Shown piece by piece: positions 18,009 to 26,999 of a DNA stretch of 64,000 nucleotides. Position 1 is the stretch's first letter, and each line of letters starts with the position of its first letter. A program made the position numbers and the translations under genes. The stretch comes from Mycobacteriales bacterium (lineage in GTDB: Bacteria; Actinomycetota; Actinomycetes; Mycobacteriales; SCTD01): NCBI GenBank assembly GCA_040902655.1, contig JBBDWV010000025.1, positions 53,301-117,300 on the forward strand, in the 5' to 3' direction. The notes beneath the pieces were generated by a model. The model was given only the letters and a program-made list of their open reading frames with translations, did not search any database and was not told where the DNA came from.

Positions 18009-18791
18009 GTGGGAGAGTTCGTACGTCTCGAGGTTCAGGGCGGGACCGGGGTCGGCACCGTCCGGCTGGACCGGCCGCCGATGAACGCGCTGAACACCCA
18101 GCTCTGGACCGAGATCGGCGAGGTGGCTGACGAGGCCGAACGCCGGGACGACGTCCGGGCCGTCGTCCTGTGGGGCGGGCCGAAGATCTTCGCGGCAGGC
18201 GCGGACATCAAGGACCTGCAGACCCTGGACTCGCGCGGGTACCGCGAGCTCGGGACCCTGCTGCAGAAAAGCTTCGCGCGGCTCGCCGGCCTGTCCAAGA
18301 TCACGATCTCCGCGGTGAACGGCTACGCGCTGGGGGGCGGCTGTGAGCTCGCGCTGACCACCGACCTGCGCTACGCCGCAACCGATGCCGTCTTCGGACA
18401 GCCGGAGATCCTGCTCGGCATCATCCCCGGTGCGGGCGGGACCCAACGGCTGCAGCGCCTGGTCGGTCTGGGCCGGGCGAAGGAGCTCGTCTACACCGGT
18501 CGGCGGGTCGCCGCGGACGAGGCGCTGGCCATCGGCCTGGTCAACGCCGTCTTCCCCGCCGACGAGGTCTACCGACGGGCGGTGGAGGCGGCCGAACGCT
18601 TCGCGGCCGGGCCGTACGCGCTCCGGCTGGCCAAGCACGCCCTGGATGCCGGCGGTGAACAGTCGCTCCCGCAGGCGCTCGAGCTGGAGACCGAACTGCT
18701 CGCGGCCTGCTTCGGCACCGAGGACGCCACGATCGGTTTCCAGAGCTTTCTGCAGCACGGACCCGGCAAGGCGCAGTTCGTGCAGCGCTGA
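18009..18791 (+). CDS. enoyl-CoA hydratase/isomerase
   Basis: This 260-residue crotonase-fold protein hydrates 2-enoyl-CoA in beta-oxidation. It has the oxyanion-hole segments FAAGADIKDL and NGYALGGGCELALTTD. The two catalytic glutamates are expected in GGGCELAL and in GQPEILLGIIPGAGGTQRL. The C-terminal helix segment is complete. The GTG start has GAGAGGAA about eight bases upstream. It is the last gene of the long operon, 22 bp after the previous stop, and converges on a hydrolase gene. Confidence 0.9.
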   Translation: MGEFVRLEVQGGTGVGTVRLDRPPMNALNTQLWTEIGEVADEAERRDDVRAVVLWGGPKIFAAGADIKDLQTLDSRGYRELGTLLQKSFARLAGLSKITISAVNGYALGGGCELALTTDLRYAATDAVFGQPEILLGIIPGAGGTQRLQRLVGLGRAKELVYTGRRVAADEALAIGLVNAVFPADEVYRRAVEAAERFAAGPYALRLAKHALDAGGEQSLPQALELETELLAACFGTEDATIGFQSFLQHGPGKAQFVQR

Positions 18792-18794
18792 CGG

Positions 18795-19496
18795 CTACCC
18801 GAGCCAGTGCCGAAGGTGCGCAGTCACCGCGTCGGGCTGTTCCCACGTCGAGAGGTGGCCGCAGTCCTCGAGCACGACGAGCTGGGCACCGCCGACGGCG
18901 GCGGCCATCTCCTCGTGCACCTCGACGGGGGTGAGGGCGTCCTGGCGGCCGCAGAGCACCAGCGTCGGGACGGTGACGGCCGGCAGCCGGAGGCGGCTGT
19001 CGGCGCGCCCGATGATGGCCTCCTGCTGGCGGGCGAACACGTCGACGCCGAGGTGGTGCCCCATGGCATCGAACCTTGTCCGCAGCCCGGCGTCATCGAC
19101 GTGCGACGGCGCCACCTCGAGCGGCCACAGCTGCTCGAGCACCGGCTCGAGCCCGCGGTCCTGCGCGGTGCGCACCAGGTCACGCCGGTGCGAGGTCTGC
19201 TCGGGGCTGTCCGGCCGCGCACTGGTATCGAGCAGGGCCAGCGCCTCGACCCGCTCCGCCGCCCGGCGAAGCACCTCCAACGCGACGTAGCCGCCCATGG
19301 ACAGCCCCAGCAGGCAGAACCGGTCGGGCGCTGCGGTGAGCACCGCCTGTGCCATCTCGCCGATGCTGCGGGGGCCGGACAGTCTCGGGACGACGACATC
19401 GAAGCCGTCCTCGACCAGAGCAGTGCGTTGTGCGGCGAACAGATCCTCGTCGCACATCAGCCCGGGAACCATCACCAGCGTCCGTCGCTCACGCAC
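18795..19496 (-). CDS. alpha/beta-fold hydrolase
   Basis: This 233-residue hydrolase has [13 protein letters not shown] for the oxyanion hole, the nucleophile elbow GLSMGG, an acid residue in [10 protein letters not shown] and the catalytic His in [12 protein letters not shown]. It resembles 3-oxoadipate enol-lactonase or BioH-type esterases; the substrate is unknown. The GTG at 19496 gives a compact start; an in-frame ATG at 19529 would run further into the divergent promoter region. It is divergent from the aldo/keto reductase gene. Confidence 0.87.
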   Translation of the reverse strand: MRERRTLVMVPGLMCDEDLFAAQRTALVEDGFDVVVPRLSGPRSIGEMAQAVLTAAPDRFCLLGLSMGGYVALEVLRRAAERVEALALLDTSARPDSPEQTSHRRDLVRTAQDRGLEPVLEQLWPLEVAPSHVDDAGLRTRFDAMGHHLGVDVFARQQEAIIGRADSRLRLPAVTVPTLVLCGRQDALTPVEVHEEMAAAVGGAQLVVLEDCGHLSTWEQPDAVTAHLRHWLG

Positions 19497-19548
19497 AGGG
19501 GCGAGTATGGCAAGACACGTACGGACCATGTCGAGGAGGACGGTAACG

Positions 19549-20541
19549 ATGAAGCAGCGGGCACTCGGTGTGCAGGGATTGTCGGTCCCTGCCCAAGGGC
19601 TGGGATGCATGGGCATGAGCGCCTTCTACGGCGCCTTCGACGATGCCCAGTCGGCGCGAACCCTGGAGCGGGCGCTCGAGCTCGGCGTCACCTTCCTCGA
19701 CACCGCCGACGCCTACGGCCCCTACACCAACGAGCGGCTCCTGGGCTCGGTCCTGGCGCGGCGCCGCGACGAGGTGGTGCTGGCGACGAAGTTCGGCAAC
19801 GAGATCGACGACCACGGCGTCCGCACCGGCCGGGTGAACGGCCGGCCCGAGTACGTCCGCGCCTGCATCGACGGCTCGCTGCGCCGGCTGGGCGTCGACG
19901 TGATCGACCTGTACTACCAGCACCGCGTGGATCCCGACACGCCGGTGGAGGAGACGTTCGGGGCACTCGGCGAGCTGGTCGCCGACGGCAAGGTGCGTTA
20001 CCTGGGCATCAGCGAGGCCGCTCCGGACACGATCCGGCGTGCCCACGCGACGGCCGCGCTGTCCGCGGTGCAGACGGAGTACTCGCTGTTCACCCGGGAC
20101 GTCGAGGACGACGGGGTACTGGCGACCACGCGCGAGCTGGGCATCGGCTTCGTCGCCTATTCCCCGCTCGGGCGGGGTTTCCTGTCCGGCCGGATCCGCT
20201 CGGTCGACGACCTCGCCGACGACGACTTCCGCAGGTCCTCGCCGCGGTTCCAGGGTGCGAACTTCGCGAGAAATCTCGAGGTGCTGGACCACGTCATCGC
20301 GATCGCCCGGGACAAGGGCGTGACGCCGAGTCAGCTCGCGCTGGCCTGGGTGCTGGCCCGGGGCGAGGACGTCGTGCCCATCCCCGGTACCCGGCGGACC
20401 ACCAACCTGGAGGAGAACGTGGCTGCTCTGGAGATCGAGCTGACCGCCGACGACCTTGCTGCACTCGAGCGCGCCGCACCGGCCGGTGTCGCCGCCGGTG
20501 AGCGTTACGCCCCGCAGGCGATGCGGAACGTGCACCGGTAG
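19549..20541 (+). CDS. aldo/keto reductase
   Basis: This 330-residue AKR13-type TIM-barrel reductase has [12 protein letters not shown], the catalytic Asp/Tyr in [14 protein letters not shown], Lys in LATKFG, and His in DLYYQHRVD. The C-terminal NADPH motif is [14 protein letters not shown]. It reduces carbonyls with NADPH; such enzymes are often stress or detoxification functions. The ATG at 19549 has GAGGAGGA at 19533-19540. It faces the hydrolase gene divergently. Confidence 0.9.
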   Translation: MKQRALGVQGLSVPAQGLGCMGMSAFYGAFDDAQSARTLERALELGVTFLDTADAYGPYTNERLLGSVLARRRDEVVLATKFGNEIDDHGVRTGRVNGRPEYVRACIDGSLRRLGVDVIDLYYQHRVDPDTPVEETFGALGELVADGKVRYLGISEAAPDTIRRAHATAALSAVQTEYSLFTRDVEDDGVLATTRELGIGFVAYSPLGRGFLSGRIRSVDDLADDDFRRSSPRFQGANFARNLEVLDHVIAIARDKGVTPSQLALAWVLARGEDVVPIPGTRRTTNLEENVAALEIELTADDLAALERAAPAGVAAGERYAPQAMRNVHR

Positions 20542-20563
20542 TCCCGCGACGGCAGCGGGCCGG

Positions 20564-21472
20564 TCACGGCGCGCCTGCGGTGGCCGGTGCCCGGGGGGCG
20601 GGACGCGTCGGGCGGTTCACCAGGTAGATCCCGGCAGCCACCGCGACGATGCCGACGAGCAGCGTCGGGCGAGCGGCTTCACCCAGAAAGGCGATGCTCA
20701 ACCCCGAGCTCACCACGGGCACCGCGAAGATCCAGCTGCCCACCGCGCTGGCGGCGCCGCGACGCAGCAGCAGGAACTGCAGGCCGAAGCCCGCGACACC
20801 CGCACCGACGCCGGCCACGAGCAGGGCGAACACCAGTGTCCCGCCCCACGCCACCCGGGTCGGCTCGAGCAGGGCCAGCGCGCCCAACGGCACGGCCCCC
20901 ACCGCGTTCTGCCACAGCAGGACCGGCCACACCGGCACCTCCGGTGACAGCGACTTGAACAGCAGCGTCCCCGTCGTCCAGGAGGCCGCGGCCGCCAGCA
21001 GCAGGCCCACCGTCCCGAGCGAGACGTGTCCGTCGAACAGGTGCCCGCTGACCACGACCACCACGCCGGACCACCCGGCGACCAGCCCCAGCGTCTTGCG
21101 GGTGGTGAGCGGCTCGTGGAAGGCATAGTGCGCGACCAGGGAGACCAGGAACGGCTGGGCGTACACCACCACCGCGCTGAAGCCGGCCTCGGCACGCACC
21201 ATGGCGACATGGGTGAACGCGATGAGGCCTGCGACGTTGGTCAGGCCGAGCAGCGCCCCGGTCCACAGAAAGCTCGGACGGCGAAAGACCCGCAGCTCAT
21301 CGGACGGACGCAGGAACACGACGACGACGGCCAGCACCACTCCTGCGGCGGCCACCCGGAGCAGGCCGAACATCCCGGGGGAGGTCGTCTCCAGACCCAC
21401 CTTGACAGCGAGGAACGTCCCACCCCAGATGAACCAGAGCAGGACCGCCAGCAGCGGCGTGCTGCTGATCAC
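20564..21472 (-). CDS. EamA-family DMT-superfamily transporter
   Basis: This 302-residue membrane protein has ten predicted spans arranged as two EamA repeats. It begins LLAVLLWFIWGGTFLAVKVGLE, and the second repeat starts near ASWTTGTLLFKSLS. Such proteins export amino acids or small metabolites. The GTG start overlaps the stop of the OB-fold gene (GTGA), so it is translated with the thiolase and its partner. That suggests it may export a product or by-product of that pathway; the substrate is unknown. Confidence 0.88.
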   Translation of the reverse strand: MISSTPLLAVLLWFIWGGTFLAVKVGLETTSPGMFGLLRVAAAGVVLAVVVVFLRPSDELRVFRRPSFLWTGALLGLTNVAGLIAFTHVAMVRAEAGFSAVVVYAQPFLVSLVAHYAFHEPLTTRKTLGLVAGWSGVVVVVSGHLFDGHVSLGTVGLLLAAAASWTTGTLLFKSLSPEVPVWPVLLWQNAVGAVPLGALALLEPTRVAWGGTLVFALLVAGVGAGVAGFGLQFLLLRRGAASAVGSWIFAVPVVSSGLSIAFLGEAARPTLLVGIVAVAAGIYLVNRPTRPAPRAPATAGAP

Positions 21473-21681
21473 CCGTCGGCGAGGCGGTACACCGGCGTGT
21501 CGTTCTCCTGTCCCACCCGGCGCAGAGCGGTGCCGGGAGCCGGCGGCGTAGCCGGACCCTCGACCCGGCCGAGCGACAGCCCCTCGGTGGTGCGTACGGC
21601 GGCGAGCACGTACGGGGCGGTGAAGCCTTCGGGGGCGACCCGGATGACGGTCGCGGCCACGACCTCGAGCTGCTCGTCCAC
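21469..21681 (-). CDS. small OB-fold (DUF35-like) thiolase partner without zinc ribbon
   Basis: This 70-residue protein matches the OB-fold part of DUF35 proteins: TVIRVAPEGFTAPYVLAAV, then GLSLGRVEG and GTALRRVGQENDTPVYRL. DUF35 proteins pair with SCP-x-type thiolases and HMG-CoA synthases and are thought to bind acyl-CoA. The usual N-terminal Cys4 rubredoxin-like zinc ribbon is absent. The GTG start lies two bases after the thiolase stop and the end overlaps the EamA gene, so a thiolase complex is likely. Confidence 0.75.
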   Translation of the reverse strand: MDEQLEVVAATVIRVAPEGFTAPYVLAAVRTTEGLSLGRVEGPATPPAPGTALRRVGQENDTPVYRLADG

Positions 21682-21683
21682 GG

Positions 21684-22823
21684 TCAGTCGCTCCCCAGGA
21701 TCGTGACGGTCGCGGTCGCGCCGCAACCACCGAGGTTGTGCGTCAGCCCGATCCGGGCTCCCGGCACGGCCAGCGGGGACGTCTGCCGCAGCTGAGCCAC
21801 CAGCTCGTGGACCTGGGCCAGTCCGGTGGCGCCCACCGGATGGCCCCGGGACAGCAGGCCACCCCCCGGGTTGACCACGAGGCCCGGCGTCGCCGCGGAT
21901 GTCGCGCCAGCCTCGACGGCCCGCGCCGCCTCACCCCGGGGGAGCAGGCCGAGGTCCTCGCAGTCGATGATCTCGGCCACCGAGAAGCAGTCGTGCACCT
22001 CGGCGACGTCCACGTCCGCCGGGCCGATGCCGGCCTCGGCGTAGGCCAGGTCGGCGGCGGCGACCGTCGCCGGGAAGGTCGTGAGGTCGGCGACGTGCCG
22101 CAGTCCGACGGGCCCCGAGGCCTGTGCCGTCGCCAGTACCCGCACCGAGCCCGGCGTGCGGTCGAGGGTGACGACCGCCGCGGCAGCGCCGTCGGCGATC
22201 GGCGAGCAGTCCAGCAGCCGCAGGGGGTCGGCGATCAGCCGGCTGCCCACGACGTCGTCGAGCGTGACAGGGGTGCGGAACCTGGCAAGCGGGTTCTTCG
22301 CCCCGTGCTCACGGTTCTTCACGGCAACCGCCGCGAGCTGCTCCCGCGTGGTGCCGTACCGGTCCATGTGCGCCTGCGCGACCAGGCCGAAGAACCCCGC
22401 GAAGGTGAGCCCGGCGGCCTGGTCGGACGTCGCCTCCAGTGCCTCACTGAGGCCGGCCGTGACCTCGGCCACGGTGTGCCGGCTCATCTGCTCCGCGCCG
22501 ATGCAGAGCACCGTCCGGGCCATGCCGGCGCGACAGGCCATCGCCCCGTGGCGCAGGGCGATCCCGGCGGACGCGCAGGCACCCTCGACGACCGTCGTGG
22601 GCACCGCCGGCAGGCCGAGCTCACGGGCGACGAGCGAGGCCAGCACTCCCTGTCGCTGGAGGGACTGACCGAGAAACGTCCCGAGATAGACGGCGTCGAC
22701 CGACGCGGCGTCCACACCTGCGTCGGCCAGGGCGTCCTCGGCGGCGCGGACGGCGAGCCCGAGCAGGTCGAGGTCGTCGGAGCGCCCGAAGGCGGTCATC
22801 GCCGTTCCGGCTACGTAGGTCAT
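21684..22823 (-). CDS. thiolase-family protein (SCP-x type acetyl-CoA acetyltransferase)
   Basis: This 379-residue thiolase has the nucleophilic Cys in VEGACASAGIALRHG (about 83), HDCFSVAEI, the catalytic His in GGGLLSRGHPVGATG and a second Cys in NLGGCGATATV. The length and motifs fit the bacterial SCP-x-like thiolases of sterol and branched-chain degradation. It would cleave 3-oxoacyl-CoA with CoA. The ATG is 60 bp downstream of the SDR stop, and that gap contains a palindromic operator, so it probably also has its own promoter. An OB-fold partner and an exporter follow. Confidence 0.88.
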   Translation of the reverse strand: MTYVAGTAMTAFGRSDDLDLLGLAVRAAEDALADAGVDAASVDAVYLGTFLGQSLQRQGVLASLVARELGLPAVPTTVVEGACASAGIALRHGAMACRAGMARTVLCIGAEQMSRHTVAEVTAGLSEALEATSDQAAGLTFAGFFGLVAQAHMDRYGTTREQLAAVAVKNREHGAKNPLARFRTPVTLDDVVGSRLIADPLRLLDCSPIADGAAAAVVTLDRTPGSVRVLATAQASGPVGLRHVADLTTFPATVAAADLAYAEAGIGPADVDVAEVHDCFSVAEIIDCEDLGLLPRGEAARAVEAGATSAATPGLVVNPGGGLLSRGHPVGATGLAQVHELVAQLRQTSPLAVPGARIGLTHNLGGCGATATVTILGSD

Positions 22824-22861
22824 GCGCGTCCCTCACTCCCCGCGGTCTCCGGCACAATCTT

Positions 22862-22877
22862 TCGACCGACCGGTCGA
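22862..22877. promoter_or_regulatory. palindromic operator upstream of the thiolase gene
   Basis: CGACCGGTCG (22867-22876) is a perfect 10-bp palindrome inside GACCGACCGGTC (22864-22875), which matches the site at 10013-10024 in 11 of 12 positions. It lies 41-52 bp before the thiolase start. A minus-strand TAGTAT (plus 22881-22886) could be a -10 box, placing the start point inside the palindrome, as for a repressor site. Confidence 0.55.
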
Positions 22878-22883
22878 CTGATA

Positions 22884-23687
22884 CTACTGCGCGGCGGGCG
22901 GGACCACCATGCCGGTGGGGATGCCGGCGGGATCGGCCGGTGCGGCCCTGGCACCGGCATCGGTCAGCGGTCCGGGGATGCCGCGGAACCGGTAGACCAT
23001 GACGTCCCGGCCGGCCTGCAGCAGGAAGGCCTGTCCGGTCTCACCGGAGTCGAAGGCGGCCAGCACCGCCCGCCCCGCCACGTCGACCGGGATGATCGGC
23101 ACGCCGCTCGACTCCAGCGCCGACTTGATGTCGGTGATGATCGCCGTCTCGGCGAAGCCGGGGCAGAAGGCGTTGACCTGGATGCCGTCCGGTGCCAGCG
23201 CCGGGCCGAGGGCCCGGACCAGTCCGACCACCGCATGTTTGTTCGCGCCGTAGACCGGGTCGAACGGTGTGCCCGTCAGGCCGGCCATGGAGGCGGTCGC
23301 GACGATCGCGCCGCCGCCACGCCGCCGGAGGGCGGGAATCGCGGCGTGCACGCCGTAGACGACCCCGTCGAGGTTGATCCCGTTGGCCCGTCTGTACTTC
23401 GCGAGGTCGAAGTCCTCCCCGATGCCGCAGCCGGTCGGGATGCCGGCGTTGAGAAAGACCAGGTCCAGCCCGCCGTGCACCTGCTCGGCCGCCTGCGTCG
23501 TCGCGACCACCTGGTCGTGGTCGGACACGTCGCAGCGCAGGAAGGTCGCGCCGAGTTCGGCGGCGACCGCCGCACCGCCGGCCTCGTCGATGTCACAGAG
23601 CACGACCGAGTCGCCCCGGCGGACCAGCTGGCGGGCGACCTCCGCACCGAAGCCGGAGGCGCCGCCGGTGACCAGTGCGACGCTCAC
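22884..23687 (-). CDS. SDR-family oxidoreductase
   Basis: This 267-residue short-chain dehydrogenase has VTGGASGFG, LCDIDEAGG (Asp after beta-2, suggesting NAD preference), NAGIPTG, ATASMAGLTG with the catalytic Ser, and YGANK as YxxxK. The C-terminal 25 residues are Pro/Ala-rich with no canonical GG motif. The GTG start overlaps the stop of the upstream acyl-CoA dehydrogenase (GTGA). It probably oxidises a 3-hydroxyacyl-CoA before the thiolase step. Confidence 0.87.
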   Translation of the reverse strand: MSVALVTGGASGFGAEVARQLVRRGDSVVLCDIDEAGGAAVAAELGATFLRCDVSDHDQVVATTQAAEQVHGGLDLVFLNAGIPTGCGIGEDFDLAKYRRANGINLDGVVYGVHAAIPALRRRGGGAIVATASMAGLTGTPFDPVYGANKHAVVGLVRALGPALAPDGIQVNAFCPGFAETAIITDIKSALESSGVPIIPVDVAGRAVLAAFDSGETGQAFLLQAGRDVMVYRFRGIPGPLTDAGARAAPADPAGIPTGMVVPPAAQ

Positions 23688-24799
23688 GTGGCAACTGCTG
23701 CCGCGTCCACGGTCAGCCGGGCGATCTGCTCACGGTGCTGGGCGGCGTCGCCGTAGGCCGCCTGCAGCCGCTTGCAGCGCTTGAAGGAGAAGTGCGTGTG
23801 GTGCTCCCACGTGTAGCCGATGCCGCCGTGGAACTGGATCATCGCGCTCGTCGCGGCGTCGGCGGCGTCGGCGGCCTTCGCCTTGGCGACCGAGGCGGCC
23901 AGTCGCCGGTCCGGGGCGTCCACGTCCGCGGCGTGCGCGGCGTAGGTCGCCGCATGCTCGGCGAACGTGATCGCGATGTGCAGGTCGGCCAGGGCGTGCT
24001 GAACGGCCTGGAAGGAGCCGACCGGCTTGCCGAACTGCACCCGCGTCCGGTCGTAGTCCACCGTGTCCGTGAGCGCCTTGCGGGCGATGCCCACCAGGTC
24101 GTTGGCCACCAGTACCGCGGCCCGGTCGAGCAGCTCCTGGACGGTCGCTGCGCCGCTGTGCCCGAGCCGGCCGGCGGGGGCGCCGTCCAACGTGACGGTG
24201 CCGAGCCGCACGGTGCGGTCCAGCGAGTCCACCGACGTGACGGTCACTCCGGTGCCGCGCGGGTCCACCAGGTAGAGCCCGGTCCCGGCGTCGCTGCCGG
24301 CAGCCACGACGAGCACGTCGGCGACCGCGGGGTACTCGACGAGGTCCAGCCGCCCGGACAGCGTGCCCGCCGACGCGGTGGCCGGGGCGGCGGCGGGTGA
24401 GGGGGACGAGCCGGGCCGGAGCAGCGCCACCGCCCCCTTGGTCCGGCCGGCGGCCAGCCCGGGCAGCAGCTCGGCCTGCTGCTCCGGCGAGCCGGCCAGC
24501 CGGACCGCCTCCGCGACCAGGACGGTCCCGAGCCAGGGGCCGGGCACCGTGCCGGCGCCGAACTCCCGGGCGAGGACGGCGGCGTCGAGCAGGCCCAGGC
24601 CGACACCGTCGTGCTCCTCGGGGACGAGGACGGCCAGCCAGCCCTGCTCCCCGAGGGCCTTCCACAGCGGGGCGGGTACGCCGTCGCCACCGGGGTTCTC
24701 GTACAGCTCGCGGACCTGCGCGGGCCCGAAGCGGTCGCGGAGGTAGGAGCGCACCGCGTCCTGGAGGGCGCGCTGCTCGTCGGTCAGCTGGAACTGCAT
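23684..24799 (-). CDS. acyl-CoA dehydrogenase, probable catalytic-Glu subunit of a heteromer
   Basis: This 371-residue protein has an acyl-CoA dehydrogenase fold with short, divergent central motifs (AVALLRPGSSPSP in place of the usual TEPxAGSD). Its C-terminal end is HGGIGYTWEHHTHFSFKR, the WEHHTH type seen in subunits of heterotetrameric steroid side-chain dehydrogenases (ChsE-like). There the Glu in this motif is the base. The usual FAD/substrate motif is intact in the upstream gene instead. The two genes are 13 bp apart in the same direction, so an alpha2-beta2 enzyme is likely. Confidence 0.87.
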   Translation of the reverse strand: MQFQLTDEQRALQDAVRSYLRDRFGPAQVRELYENPGGDGVPAPLWKALGEQGWLAVLVPEEHDGVGLGLLDAAVLAREFGAGTVPGPWLGTVLVAEAVRLAGSPEQQAELLPGLAAGRTKGAVALLRPGSSPSPAAAPATASAGTLSGRLDLVEYPAVADVLVVAAGSDAGTGLYLVDPRGTGVTVTSVDSLDRTVRLGTVTLDGAPAGRLGHSGAATVQELLDRAAVLVANDLVGIARKALTDTVDYDRTRVQFGKPVGSFQAVQHALADLHIAITFAEHAATYAAHAADVDAPDRRLAASVAKAKAADAADAATSAMIQFHGGIGYTWEHHTHFSFKRCKRLQAAYGDAAQHREQIARLTVDAAAVAT

Positions 24800-24812
24800 G
24801 CGCTCTCCTGTG

Positions 24813-26006
24813 CTAGCGGGGGAGGCCGAGCACGCGCTCGGCGACGACGGTGCGCTGGACCTGCTGTGAGCCGCCCCAGATGGTGCAGCTGCGGGACCAC
24901 ATGGCGGTGGTCGTGAGCTCCTCGAGCGACAGGTCCGGGCGTGGCTTCGGCACCGCGAAGGCGGTGCCGACGACCTTCTCGTAGACGTCGGAGACGCGGC
25001 GGAAGGTCTCGGACCACATGATCTTGGTCATCGACGCCTCGAAGCCGAGGTCCCGGCCGTTCGAGGTCTGGGTCAGCACGTGCCAGGAGTGGTACTTCAG
25101 GCACTCCAACTCGATGAGCGCGGCGGCGAGCTCCTGGCGCAGCACCGGGTCCTCCACGGCCGGGCGGCCGTCCCTGTCCATCCGGGCGGCGACACCGACG
25201 ACCTCGTCCCACATCCGGCGGAACTCGGTGTACTGGGCGATCGCGGAGCTGCCGCGTTCGAAGGACAGCAGCAGCATCGCCGTCGCCCAGCCGTTGCCCT
25301 CGCCGCCGAGCACGTCGGTCTTCGGGCAGGTGGCGTCGGTGAAGAAGACCTCGCCGAACTCGCTCGCGCCGGTCATCTGCTTGAGCGGGCGCGCCTCGAC
25401 GCCAAGCTGGTGCATGTCGACCAGCAGCATCGAGATGCCGGCGTGCCGCTTGCCGCCGTCCGGCGTGCCGGTCCGCGCCATCGTGAAGATCTTGTCGCCG
25501 TGCAGGGCGTTCGTGGTCCAGATCTTCTGGCCGTTGAGCAGGTACTCCTCGCCCTGCGGCTCGGCCCGCATCGAGATGGCCGCCAGGTCCGAGCCCGCGC
25601 CGGGCTCGGAGAAGCCCTGGCACCAGATGGTCTCGCAATGCAGCAGCGGCCGGATGATGTCCCGCTTCTGCGCGTCGGTCCCGATGGCCATGACGGTCGG
25701 TGCGAGGAAGGCCAGCCCGAGCGGGTTGACCGTCGACGGCGCCGCCGCCCTGGCCATCTCCTCGTCGTAGATCGCCTTCATCGTCGGTGTGCCGCCACGG
25801 CCGCCGTACTCGGTGGGCCACTGGATCCCGGCGAAGCCGGCTGCGGCCTTGCGCGCCTCCCACTCGCGGCGGAGCTCGAAGGACTCGTCGCTGCCCTTGC
25901 CGGCCCAGAAGGCGGGTTCGCGCATCTCCGCCGGAAGGTTCGCGTCCAGCCAGGCACGGAGCTCGCGGCGAAAATCCTCGTCCTGGGCGCTGAAGCGCAG
26001 GTCCAC
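24813..26006 (-). CDS. acyl-CoA dehydrogenase, probable FAD-binding partner subunit
   Basis: This 397-residue protein resembles actinobacterial FadE17/FadE26/FadE28-type dehydrogenases. It has WPTEYGGRGGTP, GFSEPGAGSDLAA (FAD/substrate loop) and NGQKIWTTNALHGD. It ends TIWGGSQQVQRTVVAERVLG, where EGT carrying the classical Glu is replaced by GGS. The base is therefore missing, matching the complementary Glu in the downstream partner. The GTG at 26006 is preceded by GAGAAGG. Its substrate is probably a bulky or branched acyl-CoA. Confidence 0.87.
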   Translation of the reverse strand: MDLRFSAQDEDFRRELRAWLDANLPAEMREPAFWAGKGSDESFELRREWEARKAAAGFAGIQWPTEYGGRGGTPTMKAIYDEEMARAAAPSTVNPLGLAFLAPTVMAIGTDAQKRDIIRPLLHCETIWCQGFSEPGAGSDLAAISMRAEPQGEEYLLNGQKIWTTNALHGDKIFTMARTGTPDGGKRHAGISMLLVDMHQLGVEARPLKQMTGASEFGEVFFTDATCPKTDVLGGEGNGWATAMLLLSFERGSSAIAQYTEFRRMWDEVVGVAARMDRDGRPAVEDPVLRQELAAALIELECLKYHSWHVLTQTSNGRDLGFEASMTKIMWSETFRRVSDVYEKVVGTAFAVPKPRPDLSLEELTTTAMWSRSCTIWGGSQQVQRTVVAERVLGLPR

Positions 26007-26115
26007 GGCGGGCCTTCTCTCGGAGGGGGCGGAGGCGACAAAACCGAATGACGTTCTAGCGCATGACGCCGGCCGGTGCCACAGCACCCCCGCGAGCTAC
26101 CGGCAGACTGCGGAG

Positions 26116-26922
26116 ATGACCGGACCCGATCCCCGTGCCCTGCTCGAGTTGGCCGTCGACCTCGCCCGGCAGGCGGGTGCGCTGGCGCTGTCCATGCACA
26201 GCGCCCTGAGCGGCCACGACACCAAGTCCACCCCTACCGACGTGGTGACCGCCGCCGACCGGGCCAGCGAGACCCTGCTCGTCGACGGCATCCGGGCGGC
26301 CCGCCCCGGCGACGGCATCCTCGGTGAGGAGGGCGCCGCCGACGTCGGCACCAGCGGGGTGCGCTGGGTGGTCGACCCGATCGACGGCACCGTCAACTAC
26401 CTCTACGGGCTCCCGCAGTGGGCCGTCTCGATCGGGGTGGAGGTCCAGGGGCGGGCTCAGGCCGGGGTCGTGTTCAACCCCGCGCACGACGAGCTGTTCA
26501 CCGCCGTACGAGGGGGTGGCGCGGCGCTGAACGGCACCCCGTTGCGGTGCAGCGGCGTGACGGAGCTGGCGCAGGCGCTGGTCGCCACCGGCTTCGGCTA
26601 CGACGCCGCACGGCGCGCGGCGCAGGCAGCGCTGCTCCCGACCGTGCTGCCGGCGGTGCGTGACCTGCGCCGGATGGGCGCCGGCTCGCTGGACCTGTGC
26701 GCGGTCGCCGCCGGGCGGGTGGACGGCTACTACGAGCAGGGCCTGTCGCCGTGGGACATGTCGGCCGGGCTGCTCATCGCCACCGAGGCCGGCGCGCGGG
26801 TGGGCGGGCTGCGCGGCGTCGGCCCCGGCGCGCCGATGGTGCTGGCCGCGGCGCCCGGCGTCTACGACGCGCTGCACGACCTGCTCGCCGGCCTGGACGC
26901 CGACCGCGACCCGATGGGGTGA
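26116..26922 (+). CDS. inositol monophosphatase-family protein
   Basis: This 268-residue Mg2+/Li+-type phosphatase has the metal motifs GILGEEGA (Glu), WVVDPIDGTVNY and LSPWDMSAGLLIATEAG (WD motif). It may release phosphate from inositol-1-phosphate, histidinol phosphate or fructose 1,6-bisphosphate; these cannot be separated by eye. The ATG at 26116 follows a 109-bp divergent intergenic region. Its TGA stop lies in the left arm of a long hairpin. It converges on the glycogen gene glgM. Confidence 0.88.
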   Translation: MTGPDPRALLELAVDLARQAGALALSMHSALSGHDTKSTPTDVVTAADRASETLLVDGIRAARPGDGILGEEGAADVGTSGVRWVVDPIDGTVNYLYGLPQWAVSIGVEVQGRAQAGVVFNPAHDELFTAVRGGGAALNGTPLRCSGVTELAQALVATGFGYDAARRAAQAALLPTVLPAVRDLRRMGAGSLDLCAVAAGRVDGYYEQGLSPWDMSAGLLIATEAGARVGGLRGVGPGAPMVLAAAPGVYDALHDLLAGLDADRDPMG

Positions 26923-26999
26923 TCCACGCGAGCTTCGAGGTGGATCCGGGCTCGAGATGCACCTCAAAGCTCGCGTGGATCACGGTTCGCGTGGATCAC
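26919..26999. repeat. long hairpin (24-nt arms) plus a partial third copy
   Basis: The arms 26919-26942 and 26960-26983 are reverse complements at 23 of 24 positions and enclose a 17-nt loop. The inner core is GTGATCCACGCGAGC. A third, partial copy of the right arm (CGCGTGGATCACG) follows at about 26988-27000. The element includes the stop codon of the phosphatase gene and separates two convergent genes, so it could act as a bidirectional terminator. No U-tract is present. The extra half copy suggests a member of a dispersed palindromic family. Confidence 0.75.
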
